Source: Croceicoccus bisphenolivorans
Lineage (GTDB): Bacteria > Pseudomonadota > Alphaproteobacteria > Sphingomonadales > Sphingomonadaceae
Length of the DNA stretch: 64,000 nt
Reading direction: 5' to 3'
NCBI RefSeq assembly: GCF_001634625.1
Contig: NZ_LRSE01000004.1
Coordinates: 1 to 64,000 of the forward strand
In this document: one piece after another, positions 1 to 8,495 of the stretch
Numbering within the stretch: the first letter of the stretch is position 1
Layout of the letters: every line of letters starts with the position of its first letter
Position numbers and translations under genes: made by a program
Notes under the pieces: model-generated
The model's input: only the letters and a program-made list of their open reading frames with translations
What the model was told of the DNA's origin: nothing
Database searches by the model: none

Positions 1-2479
1 GTAGCGATGACACTTCAACCGTCCCGTCGTCTTCGCTGTCAAAATACGAACCGGGACCATCCAGACGATCGGAACCATCGATGATCGGCTGCGTGGTGTA
101 ATAGTACTGTCCGGTAGCCGAGGGCGTGCTCTGGTTGCCTGCCGCATCCGTCGAAACCGCAGAATAGGAGACGTAGCCTTCGCCAAGACCTTCGATTTCA
201 GATTGTGACAGCGAGAGTGTGAAAGTTCCCCCGCTCACATTGGCCTGCTTGACGAGAAGCTCCGCGCCGTTGGTCAGGGTGACGGTGACGATGCTTCCGG
301 GTTCGGTCGTTCCGGTAATTTGCGTTCCGTCCGCTGCCTCAAGAACCGTGACGATCGTCCCTTCCTGCGCCACTAGATCAGCGGGGGCATCGGGTGACGT
401 GGTATCGACAGTAAAGAGGAGCGGAAGCGAAGTTGTTCCAAGTTCACCCAGACCGCTCTCGAACTGCGCGGTCAAAACCTTTGAGCCATCCGAGCCGAGC
501 GTAGCGGCCGACACCGTGAATTCATGCAACAACGTCGAGCCGGAGGGAACGTCTGCGGCAGTAAGAACATAACTGGCGATTATAAAGCCATCGAGCTTCA
601 GGTGGAGCGTATCGCCTTCTCCGACGCCCGTGCCGTCGCCATAGGAAACGGTCACTTTCACGCCATCGGCTATCTCGCCGGCATTGACGCGCGCGCCATC
701 ATCAATCGTTGGGCGATCCGGCGCGCCAAGCGTATCGCCGCTATTGTCTTGCGGAACGATGGTCTCGACTTCATTTGCCGCCGCGTCCAGCAGGTCGATG
801 AGTGCGCTGCCCTCGTAGTCTTCCGAATTGAGCGGAGCGCCCCCGGTGAGGGCGATGCCGATGTCGTCCGCGAGCTGTTGCTGTGCAACGATCTGGGCAG
901 AGGTGACCTGGGTGAGCGCTGCAATTGGATCACCAGAGGCATCGATATCCTCGATTGACTGATTGACGTTCGCCAGTGACTGCGAGATCGCCGAAGACTG
1001 GCTGACCAATGCAGCCTGCACTATCGGGTCAGTCGTCCCGTCGGCAACCGTAAGTACGACGCTTTCGATAAAGCTGCTGTCGGAGAGGTCCGCACTTTCG
1101 CCATAGTTTTCGAGTTGCGTCGCAAGCGCGTCGGCAGCGACCGTATAGCCGTCATCGACGCCGGCGTCCTTGAGTCCGGCATCGAGCGCGGCGAGGATAT
1201 TGGCGATTTCAGCGGCTGTCTTCTGGATCTCGACCGCTTCCGCGATCTCGTCCGGATCGCTGGAGTCCGCCACAACCGCGATCGGATCATAGTCCGTTAG
1301 CGACACGTCCGAAGGAAGGCCAAGCGCGCTTTCGAGAAGAGCCTCTGCGGCGGCGATGTCTTCGGGAGTCGCGTCATCCCCAGCCAGCGCATCGATGATT
1401 GTGGTCAGCGGGGTAACGACGGTGGAACCGTCTGGCGCGCTCATGGTCCCGGTAAAGGGCTCGCCGGTGCTGATGTCGTAAGTCAGTACCGTCCCATCTG
1501 GCGCGATGACCGGGGCCAGGACAATCCGGCCAGACCCACCCAGATCGGTAAAATTGCCCTCTTCGTCGGTAAATGTGTATTCTTCCGCAGTGAAGATCTC
1601 GTTGCCATCGGTGTCGAAAAAGACTTCCCCTGCGTCGTACTTGCCGTTGGCATTGGCATCGACGAATTCCTCGTGATCCCACTGGTCATTGTTGTTGCTG
1701 TCGCGAAAGACGATGGCATTGGCGATATAGCCGTCGGTGACCGAGCCGCTGACGGTTTGCGGTGCATCGGCGGTTCCGGTCACCGTCACCTTAACGGTCG
1801 CGACATTCGATTGCGCGTTGTGACTGTCGTTGGCGCGATATGTGAAAGTCACCTCGCGCGTCTCACCTTCGTCAAGGTCTTGGAAATCGTTGCCTGGGTC
1901 GAAAGTAAAAGTGCCGTCCCCATTGATTGTCACAGAGCCTTCAATCGGTCCCGAAACAATCTCATAAATCAGCGTGGATGCATCGTCATCCTCATCGACA
2001 TCGCTTCCTACGAAGCTCCCGATGAAAGCGCTGCCATCTTCGACGATCCCGGCTTCGGCCCCGATGATGACATCCTCAACGACAGGGGCGTCGTTCGTTC
2101 CGACGACCGTCAATGTCACAACCGCGAGGCTGTATGTGCCGTTGCCGAGCTGGATGATGTAGCTGAAAGTGTCCTGGTAGGTCTTGCCTTCGGCGAGCCA
2201 GTCGAGCGCTGAGGCATCGTACTCGATGGTTCCAGCGTTTTCGTCCGACATGACAATCGTGGCCAGAGCGCCGAGGCTTGTCTCGATGCCGTAAGTGCCG
2301 CCGGAGGAGATAGCCGAAGACACCTCGGCCGAATTCATCCCGCCGTCATAAAGCGAGTAAAGGGTCTTGGACGCACCACCTTGATCGTTGTCGAGCACTT
2401 TGAGGTAGACGACCGCGTCTTCAAGAACTTCATAGTAGTCGTCGCCTGCTTGCGGCGTATTTAGTGCCGAAGTGCCCAT
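1..2479 (-). CDS. BapA/VCBS-type large adhesin, N-terminal part (partial)
   Basis: The frame is open from an ATG at 2479 to the left edge (826 codons), so the C-terminus lies outside. An AGGGGGAGACGG ribosome binding site precedes the ATG. The first ~250 residues form cadherin/VCBS-like repeats, with the hallmark GTNDAPVV near residue 130. Around residues 250-300 is an Asp/Asn/Gly-rich segment with EF-hand-like loops (DANANGKYD). A mainly helical stretch of about 200 residues follows, then Ig-like repeats ending near the edge. There is no N-terminal signal peptide, which fits type I secretion using a C-terminal signal; that is inference from the family. The probable role is a surface or biofilm adhesin. 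The partner transporter is not visible here. Confidence 0.85.
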   Translation of the reverse strand, partial: MGTSALNTPQAGDDYYEVLEDAVVYLKVLDNDQGGASKTLYSLYDGGMNSAEVSSAISSGGTYGIETSLGALATIVMSDENAGTIEYDASALDWLAEGKTYQDTFSYIIQLGNGTYSLAVVTLTVVGTNDAPVVEDVIIGAEAGIVEDGSAFIGSFVGSDVDEDDDASTLIYEIVSGPIEGSVTINGDGTFTFDPGNDFQDLDEGETREVTFTYRANDSHNAQSNVATVKVTVTGTADAPQTVSGSVTDGYIANAIVFRDSNNNDQWDHEEFVDANANGKYDAGEVFFDTDGNEIFTAEEYTFTDEEGNFTDLGGSGRIVLAPVIAPDGTVLTYDISTGEPFTGTMSAPDGSTVVTPLTTIIDALAGDDATPEDIAAAEALLESALGLPSDVSLTDYDPIAVVADSSDPDEIAEAVEIQKTAAEIANILAALDAGLKDAGVDDGYTVAADALATQLENYGESADLSDSSFIESVVLTVADGTTDPIVQAALVSQSSAISQSLANVNQSIEDIDASGDPIAALTQVTSAQIVAQQQLADDIGIALTGGAPLNSEDYEGSALIDLLDAAANEVETIVPQDNSGDTLGAPDRPTIDDGARVNAGEIADGVKVTVSYGDGTGVGEGDTLHLKLDGFIIASYVLTAADVPSGSTLLHEFTVSAATLGSDGSKVLTAQFESGLGELGTTSLPLLFTVDTTSPDAPADLVAQEGTIVTVLEAADGTQITGTTEPGSIVTVTLTNGAELLVKQANVSGGTFTLSLSQSEIEGLGEGYVSYSAVSTDAAGNQSTPSATGQYYYTTQPIIDGSDRLDGPGSYFDSEDDGTVEVSSL

Positions 2480-2929
2480 TCCGTCTCCCCCTTGTGTCGG
2501 CTGTCAAGAAAAACAACGTATGATTTATCAACTATGATTTGAGTCGCTGCTAGATACATAATTCCAACGCTTTCAAGAGCGCAGTCCCGTTTTGGGACGC
2601 GGTGTTGCGGGGGATGCAGGTGCTGCGAGCGACTACTCGACAGATGCCAACCACTGCGCTGGCGCAGTCGCTCGCACCCCCGGAATGACTGGCACCCAAT
2701 CCAAGACTGGGAACAAATACCTGCCAGCCGGTGAGCAGGTGGCGATTCTATCCATGATAGAGGGATCTTGTTACAAAAATTGCCACAAAGCGAACGCCGA
2801 GAATACATGTAATATGTTGAAATATAGAAGAAATTATAGAAACGGGCAATTTCCCACCCTCTCCGCCATTTTCCTGTTCGTCAGTTTTTACAGCAAATCG
2901 CTGAAAGGCGAGGGTTGAAGCCGGGCCGT
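2480..2929. other. Noncoding region with stem-loops upstream of the adhesin
   Basis: No convincing gene is seen in these 450 bases. The adhesin promoter and leader must lie at the left side, on the minus strand. Between 2625 and 2675 there are nested inverted repeats: GCGAGCGACT (2625-2634) pairs exactly with AGTCGCTCGC (2666-2675), and inside lies CTGCGC-TG-GCGCAG (2654-2667). The stretch 2800-2870 is AT-rich, unlike the surroundings. Function is unknown. Confidence 0.5.
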
Positions 2930-3382
2930 TCAAACCGGCAGCACTCGCGTATCCTTTACGCACTTTAGGGCAAAACTTGAATTGATCGAAACCACCTCCG
3001 GCAGGTGGGAGAGTCGATCCTTCATGAAGCGCTCATAATGGTCGATGCTTTTTGCGACTATTCGCAGCATGTAGTCGCTCTCGCCGCTCATCGAGAAGCA
3101 TTCGATGATTTCGGGACATTCGGCCACAGCTTCTTCGAACATTTCGAGCGTTTCGCCGCGGTGGTTCGTCAGCTTCAGGTGAGCGAACACATTTACGCCC
3201 AATCCGATGGCAGATGGGTCGAGCAGGACGGCGCGACCGACGATTACCTTGTTTTGCTCCAGCTTCTTCAGACGACGCCAGCACGGCGTTTGCGAAAGGC
3301 CGACGGCCGGACCCAGATCCGCCAGCGAGATATCGGGGTTTGCCTGGATCTGACGCAAAATCTTCAGGTCGGTCTCGTCCAT
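2930..3382 (-). CDS. Lrp/AsnC family transcriptional regulator
   Basis: The 150-residue protein has the usual Lrp/AsnC length and layout. Residues 1-60 form an N-terminal helix-turn-helix that opens MDETDLKILRQIQANPDIS, and a C-terminal RAM ligand-binding domain carries the GESDYMLRIV segment. It is transcribed away from the branched-chain oxoacid dehydrogenase operon. The shared intergenic region holds a near-perfect Lrp-box palindrome. By analogy with BkdR of Pseudomonas, it probably controls the bkd operon in response to branched-chain amino acids. That role is inferred from family and position. Confidence 0.9.
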   Translation of the reverse strand: MDETDLKILRQIQANPDISLADLGPAVGLSQTPCWRRLKKLEQNKVIVGRAVLLDPSAIGLGVNVFAHLKLTNHRGETLEMFEEAVAECPEIIECFSMSGESDYMLRIVAKSIDHYERFMKDRLSHLPEVVSINSSFALKCVKDTRVLPV

Positions 3383-3401
3383 TTCCTCACACTTCCAAAA
3401 A

Positions 3402-3416
3402 TAGAAAAATTTTCTA
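3402..3416. promoter_or_regulatory. Putative Lrp-box operator between regulator and bkd operon
   Basis: TAGAAAAATTTTCTA is a 15-bp palindrome with arms TAGAAAA/TTTTCTA. It agrees with the published E. coli Lrp consensus YAGHAWATTWTDCTR at 14 of 15 positions; only the central base differs. A half site TAGAAAA recurs 28 bp further right, at 3430-3436. The site lies 20 bp upstream of the regulator start and 115 bp upstream of the E1 alpha start, so it could serve both autoregulation and bkd control. Confidence 0.65.
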
Positions 3417-3530
3417 ATAAAATTGAATATAGAAAAAATATTATCGCGTAAATGGCATTCAGGTTGAAATGTAGATCACGATTTTCTCCCGAAGACCTTC
3501 TATTTTCGTTCTCTTCGCAGGGAGCGCTTC

Positions 3531-4769
3531 ATGTCCAATCGACCACCATTGGAATTTCACGTACCCGAACCACCGGCCCGGCCCGGACAGTTGTCCGAGA
3601 TAGCCGGGACGGTCGTTCCCGAGGCAGGGTTGGTCCGCCGCCCGGATGCTTTGTCGAGTTCCGTCGATCTTCGCGATCTCCCGTTCGAATTGATCCGTGT
3701 TCTCGATGACGATGGTCAGGCCATAGGTCCGTGGGATCCTCGGCTTTCGCCTGAGCGGCTGAGGCAGGGGCTGAAGGCCATGCTTCTCACTCGCGCGTTC
3801 GACGACCGCCTGTTCAGGGCCCACCGGCAAGGCAAGACCAGCTTCTATATGAAGTCCACCGGAGAGGAGGCCATCGGCGCGGCGCAATCGCTCGCGCTGG
3901 AACCACAGGATATGTGCTTCCCGACCTATCGGGTCATGAGCTGGCTGCACGCACGCGGATATCCGTTGGTGGATATGGTGAACCAGATCTTCTCGAATGA
4001 GCGCGATCCCCTGCGCGGTCGCCAGTTGCCGATCCTGTTTTCCGCGCGCGATTACGGTTTTTATTCGCTGTCGGGCAATCTGGGCACACGGTATGGCCAT
4101 GCGGTCGGTTGGGCGATGGCGTCCGCATATCGTCAGATCGACAGCATAGCGCTGGCCTATTCGGGCGAAGGTACGACGGCGGAGGGCGATTTTCACGAAG
4201 CGCTTACTTTCGCCGCAGTCTACCGCGCTCCCGTTATCCTGTGCGTCACCAACAACCAGTGGGCGATTTCCAGCTTTGCGGGACTGGCCGGCACGGAAAA
4301 CACGACATTTGCGGCACGAGCGATCGGTTACGGCATGCCCGGGCTCAGGGTCGACGGGAACGATTTCCTGGCAGTGACAGCCGCTACCCAATGGGCGGCA
4401 GAGCGCGCGCGCGGGAATATGGGGCCAACCCTGATCGAGTTCTACACCTATCGGGTGGCGGGGCATTCGACGAGCGACGATCCCACGCGATACCGCCCGC
4501 GAGAAGAGGCGGAGCAGTGGCCATTGGGCGATCCTGTCGCACGGTTACAGCAGCACCTGATCTCGATCGGAGAATGGGATGACGAACGGCATTCCGCGTT
4601 GCTCGCCGAAATAGACGCGCAAGTGCGCAGTGCCGTTCGCGAAGCCGAAGCGGTGGGAACGCTTGGCAAGTCCAAGCCGCCGCTGTCGGAAATGTTCGAG
4701 GGTGTCTTCGCCGAACCCGACTGGCGGCTGATCGAGCAGCGCAGCGAGATCGGAGCCGGCAATGCGTGA
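3531..4769 (+). CDS. bkdA1: Branched-chain 2-oxoacid dehydrogenase E1 alpha
   Basis: The 412-residue protein decarboxylates branched-chain 2-oxoacids with thiamine diphosphate, as part of the cytoplasmic BCKDH complex. The TPP/Mg motif runs from GEGTTAEGD (212-220) to NNQ (241-243). The phosphorylation-loop-like segment GHSTSDDPTRYR is conserved. An N-terminal extension of about 70 residues resembles that of Pseudomonas BkdA1. GGGAG lies 6 nt before the ATG. Its stop overlaps the E1 beta start by 8 nt, so the two are translationally coupled. Confidence 0.95.
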   Translation: MSNRPPLEFHVPEPPARPGQLSEIAGTVVPEAGLVRRPDALSSSVDLRDLPFELIRVLDDDGQAIGPWDPRLSPERLRQGLKAMLLTRAFDDRLFRAHRQGKTSFYMKSTGEEAIGAAQSLALEPQDMCFPTYRVMSWLHARGYPLVDMVNQIFSNERDPLRGRQLPILFSARDYGFYSLSGNLGTRYGHAVGWAMASAYRQIDSIALAYSGEGTTAEGDFHEALTFAAVYRAPVILCVTNNQWAISSFAGLAGTENTTFAARAIGYGMPGLRVDGNDFLAVTAATQWAAERARGNMGPTLIEFYTYRVAGHSTSDDPTRYRPREEAEQWPLGDPVARLQQHLISIGEWDDERHSALLAEIDAQVRSAVREAEAVGTLGKSKPPLSEMFEGVFAEPDWRLIEQRSEIGAGNA

Positions 4770-5778
4770 ACTGAACATGGTGAAGGCGATCAACGATGCG
4801 CTTGGCGTGATGTTGGCTCACGATCCGAATGTCCTCATCTTCGGTGAAGATGTCGGGTATTTCGGCGGCGTGTTCCGGGCCACGGAAGGCTTGCAAGCCA
4901 AACATGGCCTGAAGCGATGCTTCGATACGCCCATTGCCGAGGGTGGGATTATCGCGACGGCGATCGGCATGGGGGTGCAGGGTTTGCGACCTGTTCCCGA
5001 AATCCAGTTCGCCGACTACATTCTTCCCGCCTTCGATCAGCTCGTATCGGAAGCGGCGCGATTGCGGTATCGGTCCGGCGGCGAATTCTGGGCACCGATC
5101 ACGGTCCGATCGCCCTATGGGGGCGGGATTTTCGGTGGCCAGACGCACAGTCAGAGCCCTGAAGCGATTTTCGCGCATGTCACTGGGCTGAAGACTGTCA
5201 TTCCTTCCACCCCATACGACGCGAAGGGATTGTTGATCGCCGCGATCGAATGCGACGATCCGGTTATCTTCCTTGAGCCCAAGCGGCTCTACAACGGACC
5301 GTTCGACGGCCATCACGACCGCGAGATCGCCAGTTGGGCGGGCCACCCCGCAGCGCAAGTGCCTGAAGGCCATTATACCGTGCCGCTTGGCAAGGCGGCA
5401 ATCGTCAGGCCGGGGGAAGCTGTGACTGTGCTGGCATACGGCACGATGGTTCACGTCGCGCTTGCCGCAGTCGCGGACGCGGGGGTCGATGCAGAAGTCG
5501 TCGATCTGCGCTCTATCGTGCCGCTGGATATCGAAACAATTCTGGCGTCCGTGAACAAGACGGGCCGGTGTGTGATCGTGCACGAAGCGTCCCGGTTCGG
5601 CGGGTTCGGCGGCGAGCTGTCGGCCTTGATCCAGGAACGCTGTTTCTATGGCCTGGAGACCCCGATCGAACGGGTCGCCGGCTGGGACACACCATATCCG
5701 CACGCATTCGAGTGGGATTATTTCCCCGGACCTGGCCGGATCGCCGCCGCATTGCGTCGCGTCATGGAGAGTAACTGA
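4762..5778 (+). CDS. bkdA2: Branched-chain 2-oxoacid dehydrogenase E1 beta
   Basis: The 338-residue protein is a typical transketolase-like beta subunit. The pyrimidine-binding half carries FGEDVGYFGGVFRAT near residue 27 and EIQFADYI near residue 75. The C-terminal transketolase domain holds EVVDLRSIVPLD and VHEASRFGGFGGE. It pairs with the upstream alpha subunit in an alpha2beta2 E1. It starts inside the end of E1 alpha, and its TGA overlaps the E2 ATG by one base, indicating tight coupling. Confidence 0.95.
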   Translation: MRELNMVKAINDALGVMLAHDPNVLIFGEDVGYFGGVFRATEGLQAKHGLKRCFDTPIAEGGIIATAIGMGVQGLRPVPEIQFADYILPAFDQLVSEAARLRYRSGGEFWAPITVRSPYGGGIFGGQTHSQSPEAIFAHVTGLKTVIPSTPYDAKGLLIAAIECDDPVIFLEPKRLYNGPFDGHHDREIASWAGHPAAQVPEGHYTVPLGKAAIVRPGEAVTVLAYGTMVHVALAAVADAGVDAEVVDLRSIVPLDIETILASVNKTGRCVIVHEASRFGGFGGELSALIQERCFYGLETPIERVAGWDTPYPHAFEWDYFPGPGRIAAALRRVMESN

Positions 5779-7058
5779 TGGGCCGCTATACTTTTCGCCT
5801 TCCCGACATTGGTGAGGGCATTGCCGAGGCAGAGATTGTCGCTTGGCATGTCCAGCCGGGCGATACGATCGCAGAAGATCAACCGATCGCCGACATGATG
5901 ACTGACAAGGCGACAGTCGAGATGGAAAGCCCGGTATCGGGAACCGTGCTCGAGGTGGCCGGTGAGGCTGGCGATACGATCGCCATCGGGTCGATGCTGG
6001 TAGTGATCGAGGTCGAGGGTGAAAGCGAAGGCGAAGGAACCGCGCCTGCCACGACCGTGGAAGTTGCGAAGGACACCGTCGAACCGGCACTGCCGGACGC
6101 AGACGATGACGCACCCGAAGCGATTGAAACGCCGGAGCCCGAGCCGCAAGGCGAGCCTGTGGCAACCCCCGGACCGGTTCACACCGGACGGGTGCTGGCG
6201 TCCCCTGCGGTGCGGGCACGTGCGAAGGACCTGGGCCTTGATCTGGCGCAAGTGAGGCCGGCGACCGACGCGCGCATTCGCCATGCCGACCTTGATGCGT
6301 TCATCTCTTACAATGCCGCTTTCGCTACGCCGGGAGCCGCGCGCGCCGACGAAGCGATAAAAGTCATCGGCCTGCGGAAGCGCATCGCGCAGAACATGGC
6401 GGCTTCCAAGCGTCACATCCCGCACTTTTCCTATGTCGAGGAGTGCGATGTGACAGAGCTTGAACGGGTGCGGGCCCAGCTGAACGCAGCCAGGGGCGAC
6501 CGGCCGAAACTGACCATGCTGCCGCTGCTGATCCGGGCAATCTGCAGGCTGATTCCGGATTTTCCGATGATCAACGCCCGCTACGACGATGAAGCCAATG
6601 TCGTGGTTCGGCACGGCGGGGTGCATCTGGGTATGGCGACGCAGACCGGTAGCGGGCTCATGGTTCCCGTCATCCGCGATGCGCAGTCCAGGAACCCGTG
6701 GCAGCTCGCTCGTGAAATCGCACGACTGGCGAATGCGGCGCGCGATGGCACCGCGAAGTCCGACGAACTGTCGGGGTCGACGCTGACCATCACCTCGCTC
6801 GGCCCGTTGGGCGGGGTGGCCGCCACGCCGGTCATCAATCGGCCAGAGGTTGCGATCATCGGTCCCAACCGCATCGTCGAGCGACCTATGTTCGTGCCCG
6901 ACGGCATGGGCGGGGAGCGGATCGAAAAGCGTAAACTGATGAATGTGTCGATCAGCTGCGATCATCGGGTTGTCGACGGATACGATGCCGCGAGCTTCGT
7001 GCAGGAATTGAAAAAGCTGGTCGAGGCGCCGGCGCTGCTGCTTGCCGACGGAGGGTGA
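5778..7058 (+). CDS. bkdB: Branched-chain 2-oxoacid dehydrogenase E2 (lipoyl acyltransferase)
   Basis: The 426-residue protein has the standard E2 order. The lipoyl domain (1-80) carries the lipoylated lysine in MTDKATVEM (K44). An acidic/proline linker follows, then a peripheral-subunit-binding domain (about 135-175, starting ASPAVRARAKDLG). The catalytic acyltransferase domain has the active-site HRVVDGYDAA near residue 396. It transfers the branched acyl group to CoA. No E3 gene follows, so lipoamide dehydrogenase must come from another locus. Confidence 0.95.
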   Translation: MGRYTFRLPDIGEGIAEAEIVAWHVQPGDTIAEDQPIADMMTDKATVEMESPVSGTVLEVAGEAGDTIAIGSMLVVIEVEGESEGEGTAPATTVEVAKDTVEPALPDADDDAPEAIETPEPEPQGEPVATPGPVHTGRVLASPAVRARAKDLGLDLAQVRPATDARIRHADLDAFISYNAAFATPGAARADEAIKVIGLRKRIAQNMAASKRHIPHFSYVEECDVTELERVRAQLNAARGDRPKLTMLPLLIRAICRLIPDFPMINARYDDEANVVVRHGGVHLGMATQTGSGLMVPVIRDAQSRNPWQLAREIARLANAARDGTAKSDELSGSTLTITSLGPLGGVAATPVINRPEVAIIGPNRIVERPMFVPDGMGGERIEKRKLMNVSISCDHRVVDGYDAASFVQELKKLVEAPALLLADGG

Positions 7059-7129
7059 CCACGTTGGCTGCGCAGGCGGACCAGCCGATCCGACTGCCCT
7101 ATTAATGAGAGAGAGAGAAGGATGCTTCC

Positions 7130-8245
7130 ATGACCATTCGGGAAGACGCAGTTCCGGATTTCACCCATGTGCCGTGCCGCATGCCAACCAGCGACGCCGC
7201 GCGGGCCGAAGTGCTCGCAAATCCCGGCTTCGGCACCAGTTTCTCCGACCATATGGTGACGATCGAATGGAAGGAAGAGCGCGGATGGCACGATGCGAAG
7301 GTCGGGCCGCGCCAACCGATCATGCTCGACCCTGCGGCAGCGGTCCTCCATTACGCGCAGGAGATATTCGAAGGCCTCAAGGTCTATAAACAGGTCGATG
7401 GATCGACTGCATTGTTCCGTCCCGATGCGAATGCTGCGCGTTTCAACCGGTCCGCTGCCCGCCTGGCCATGCCTGAACTGCCTGAAGCCTTGTTCGTCAA
7501 GGCGATCGAGCAACTGGTCAATGTCGATATCGATTGGGTTCCTTCCCTCGAAGGTGGCTCGCTTTACCTGCGTCCCTTTCTGATTGCGACAGAGCCGTTC
7601 CTGGGCGTGCGGCCGGCCAGGCAATACAAGTTCATCGTCATCGCCAGTCCGGCGGGTAACTATTTCAAGTCCGGCGCACCGGCGATTTCGGTGTGGGTGA
7701 GCGATTATGCCCGCGCCGCAGCTGGCGGTACGGGGGCGGCGAAGTGCGGCGGCAATTACGCAGCCAGCCTGGTCCCCCAAGGCGAAGCGATTGCGCGGGG
7801 GCATGACCAGGTCGTCTTCCTCGATGCGGCAGAGCAGCGTTGGATCGAGGAATTGGGGGGGATGAACCTGTTCTTCGTGTTCGCCGATGGCACCATGCTG
7901 ACCCCGGCGCTCACAGGCACTATCCTGGCCGGCATTACCCGCGAGAGCTTGCTGACGCTTGCCCGCGAGGAAGGTTTGAACGTGGTTGAAGGTCGCTATG
8001 GCATCGACAAATGGCGGGAAGATGCCTTGTCCGGCAAACTAGTCGAGACGTTCGCCTGCGGCACCGCCGCCGTTGTTACCGCGGTTGGCCACGTCGCTGG
8101 CCGAGACGGTGAATTTGCCGTTGGCGCAGGAATGCCCGGACCAGTCACAGAAAGACTCAAAGCGCGCCTTGTCGCGATACAGCGCGGTGAAGCGATCGAC
8201 CGTCACGCTTGGGTCCACCGCATTGCCGGGCCACGATCGCAATAA
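7130..8245 (+). CDS. ilvE: Branched-chain amino acid aminotransferase
   Basis: The 371-residue protein is a fold-type IV PLP enzyme of the eukaryote-like BCAT group. It has QEIFEGLKVYK near residue 78 and the PLP lysine in AAKCGGNYAAS (K205). GERVTEL-type C-terminal signatures are replaced by EELGGMNLFFV and the Thr-rich TPALTGTILAG loop, as in this subgroup. A purine-rich GAGAGAGAGAAGG lies ahead of the ATG. Located 71 nt after bkdB, it probably makes the branched 2-oxoacids used by the complex. Confidence 0.93.
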   Translation: MTIREDAVPDFTHVPCRMPTSDAARAEVLANPGFGTSFSDHMVTIEWKEERGWHDAKVGPRQPIMLDPAAAVLHYAQEIFEGLKVYKQVDGSTALFRPDANAARFNRSAARLAMPELPEALFVKAIEQLVNVDIDWVPSLEGGSLYLRPFLIATEPFLGVRPARQYKFIVIASPAGNYFKSGAPAISVWVSDYARAAAGGTGAAKCGGNYAASLVPQGEAIARGHDQVVFLDAAEQRWIEELGGMNLFFVFADGTMLTPALTGTILAGITRESLLTLAREEGLNVVEGRYGIDKWREDALSGKLVETFACGTAAVVTAVGHVAGRDGEFAVGAGMPGPVTERLKARLVAIQRGEAIDRHAWVHRIAGPRSQ

Positions 8246-8495
8246 GGCAAGCGCTTTGGATAAATTCGGTTTGCGAACATCGGTGGTGTCAGGTTAACGG
8301 ACCATCGATGGGCAAGAGCGCAGATCTTGTCACTCAAGCCGTAGCGGCAGGTGCGGCAACCCAATCGACCATGGCGACCGATCGGAACTGGCGTCATAAG
8401 GGTGTGATCGTCCGCACCTGAGCGAGCTGGTCGGAGGCGAGTTAGCGAACGACTAGGATCGCCAGTACCGTTTCAAATTTGTCGGTTGCATTGAC

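Noticed and set aside
2592-2918. Open frame in the noncoding region next to the adhesin
   Set aside because: It runs through the inverted repeats and has no motif or ribosome site.
4384-6219. A 611-codon open frame antisense to the bkd operon
   Set aside because: Arg/Pro-rich and without motifs; the forward genes are certain, so this is a shadow frame.
8209-8421. Small open frame after ilvE
   Set aside because: No ribosome binding site, no recognisable domain, and it overlaps the 3' end of ilvE in another frame. The region 8246-8495 is treated as noncoding.
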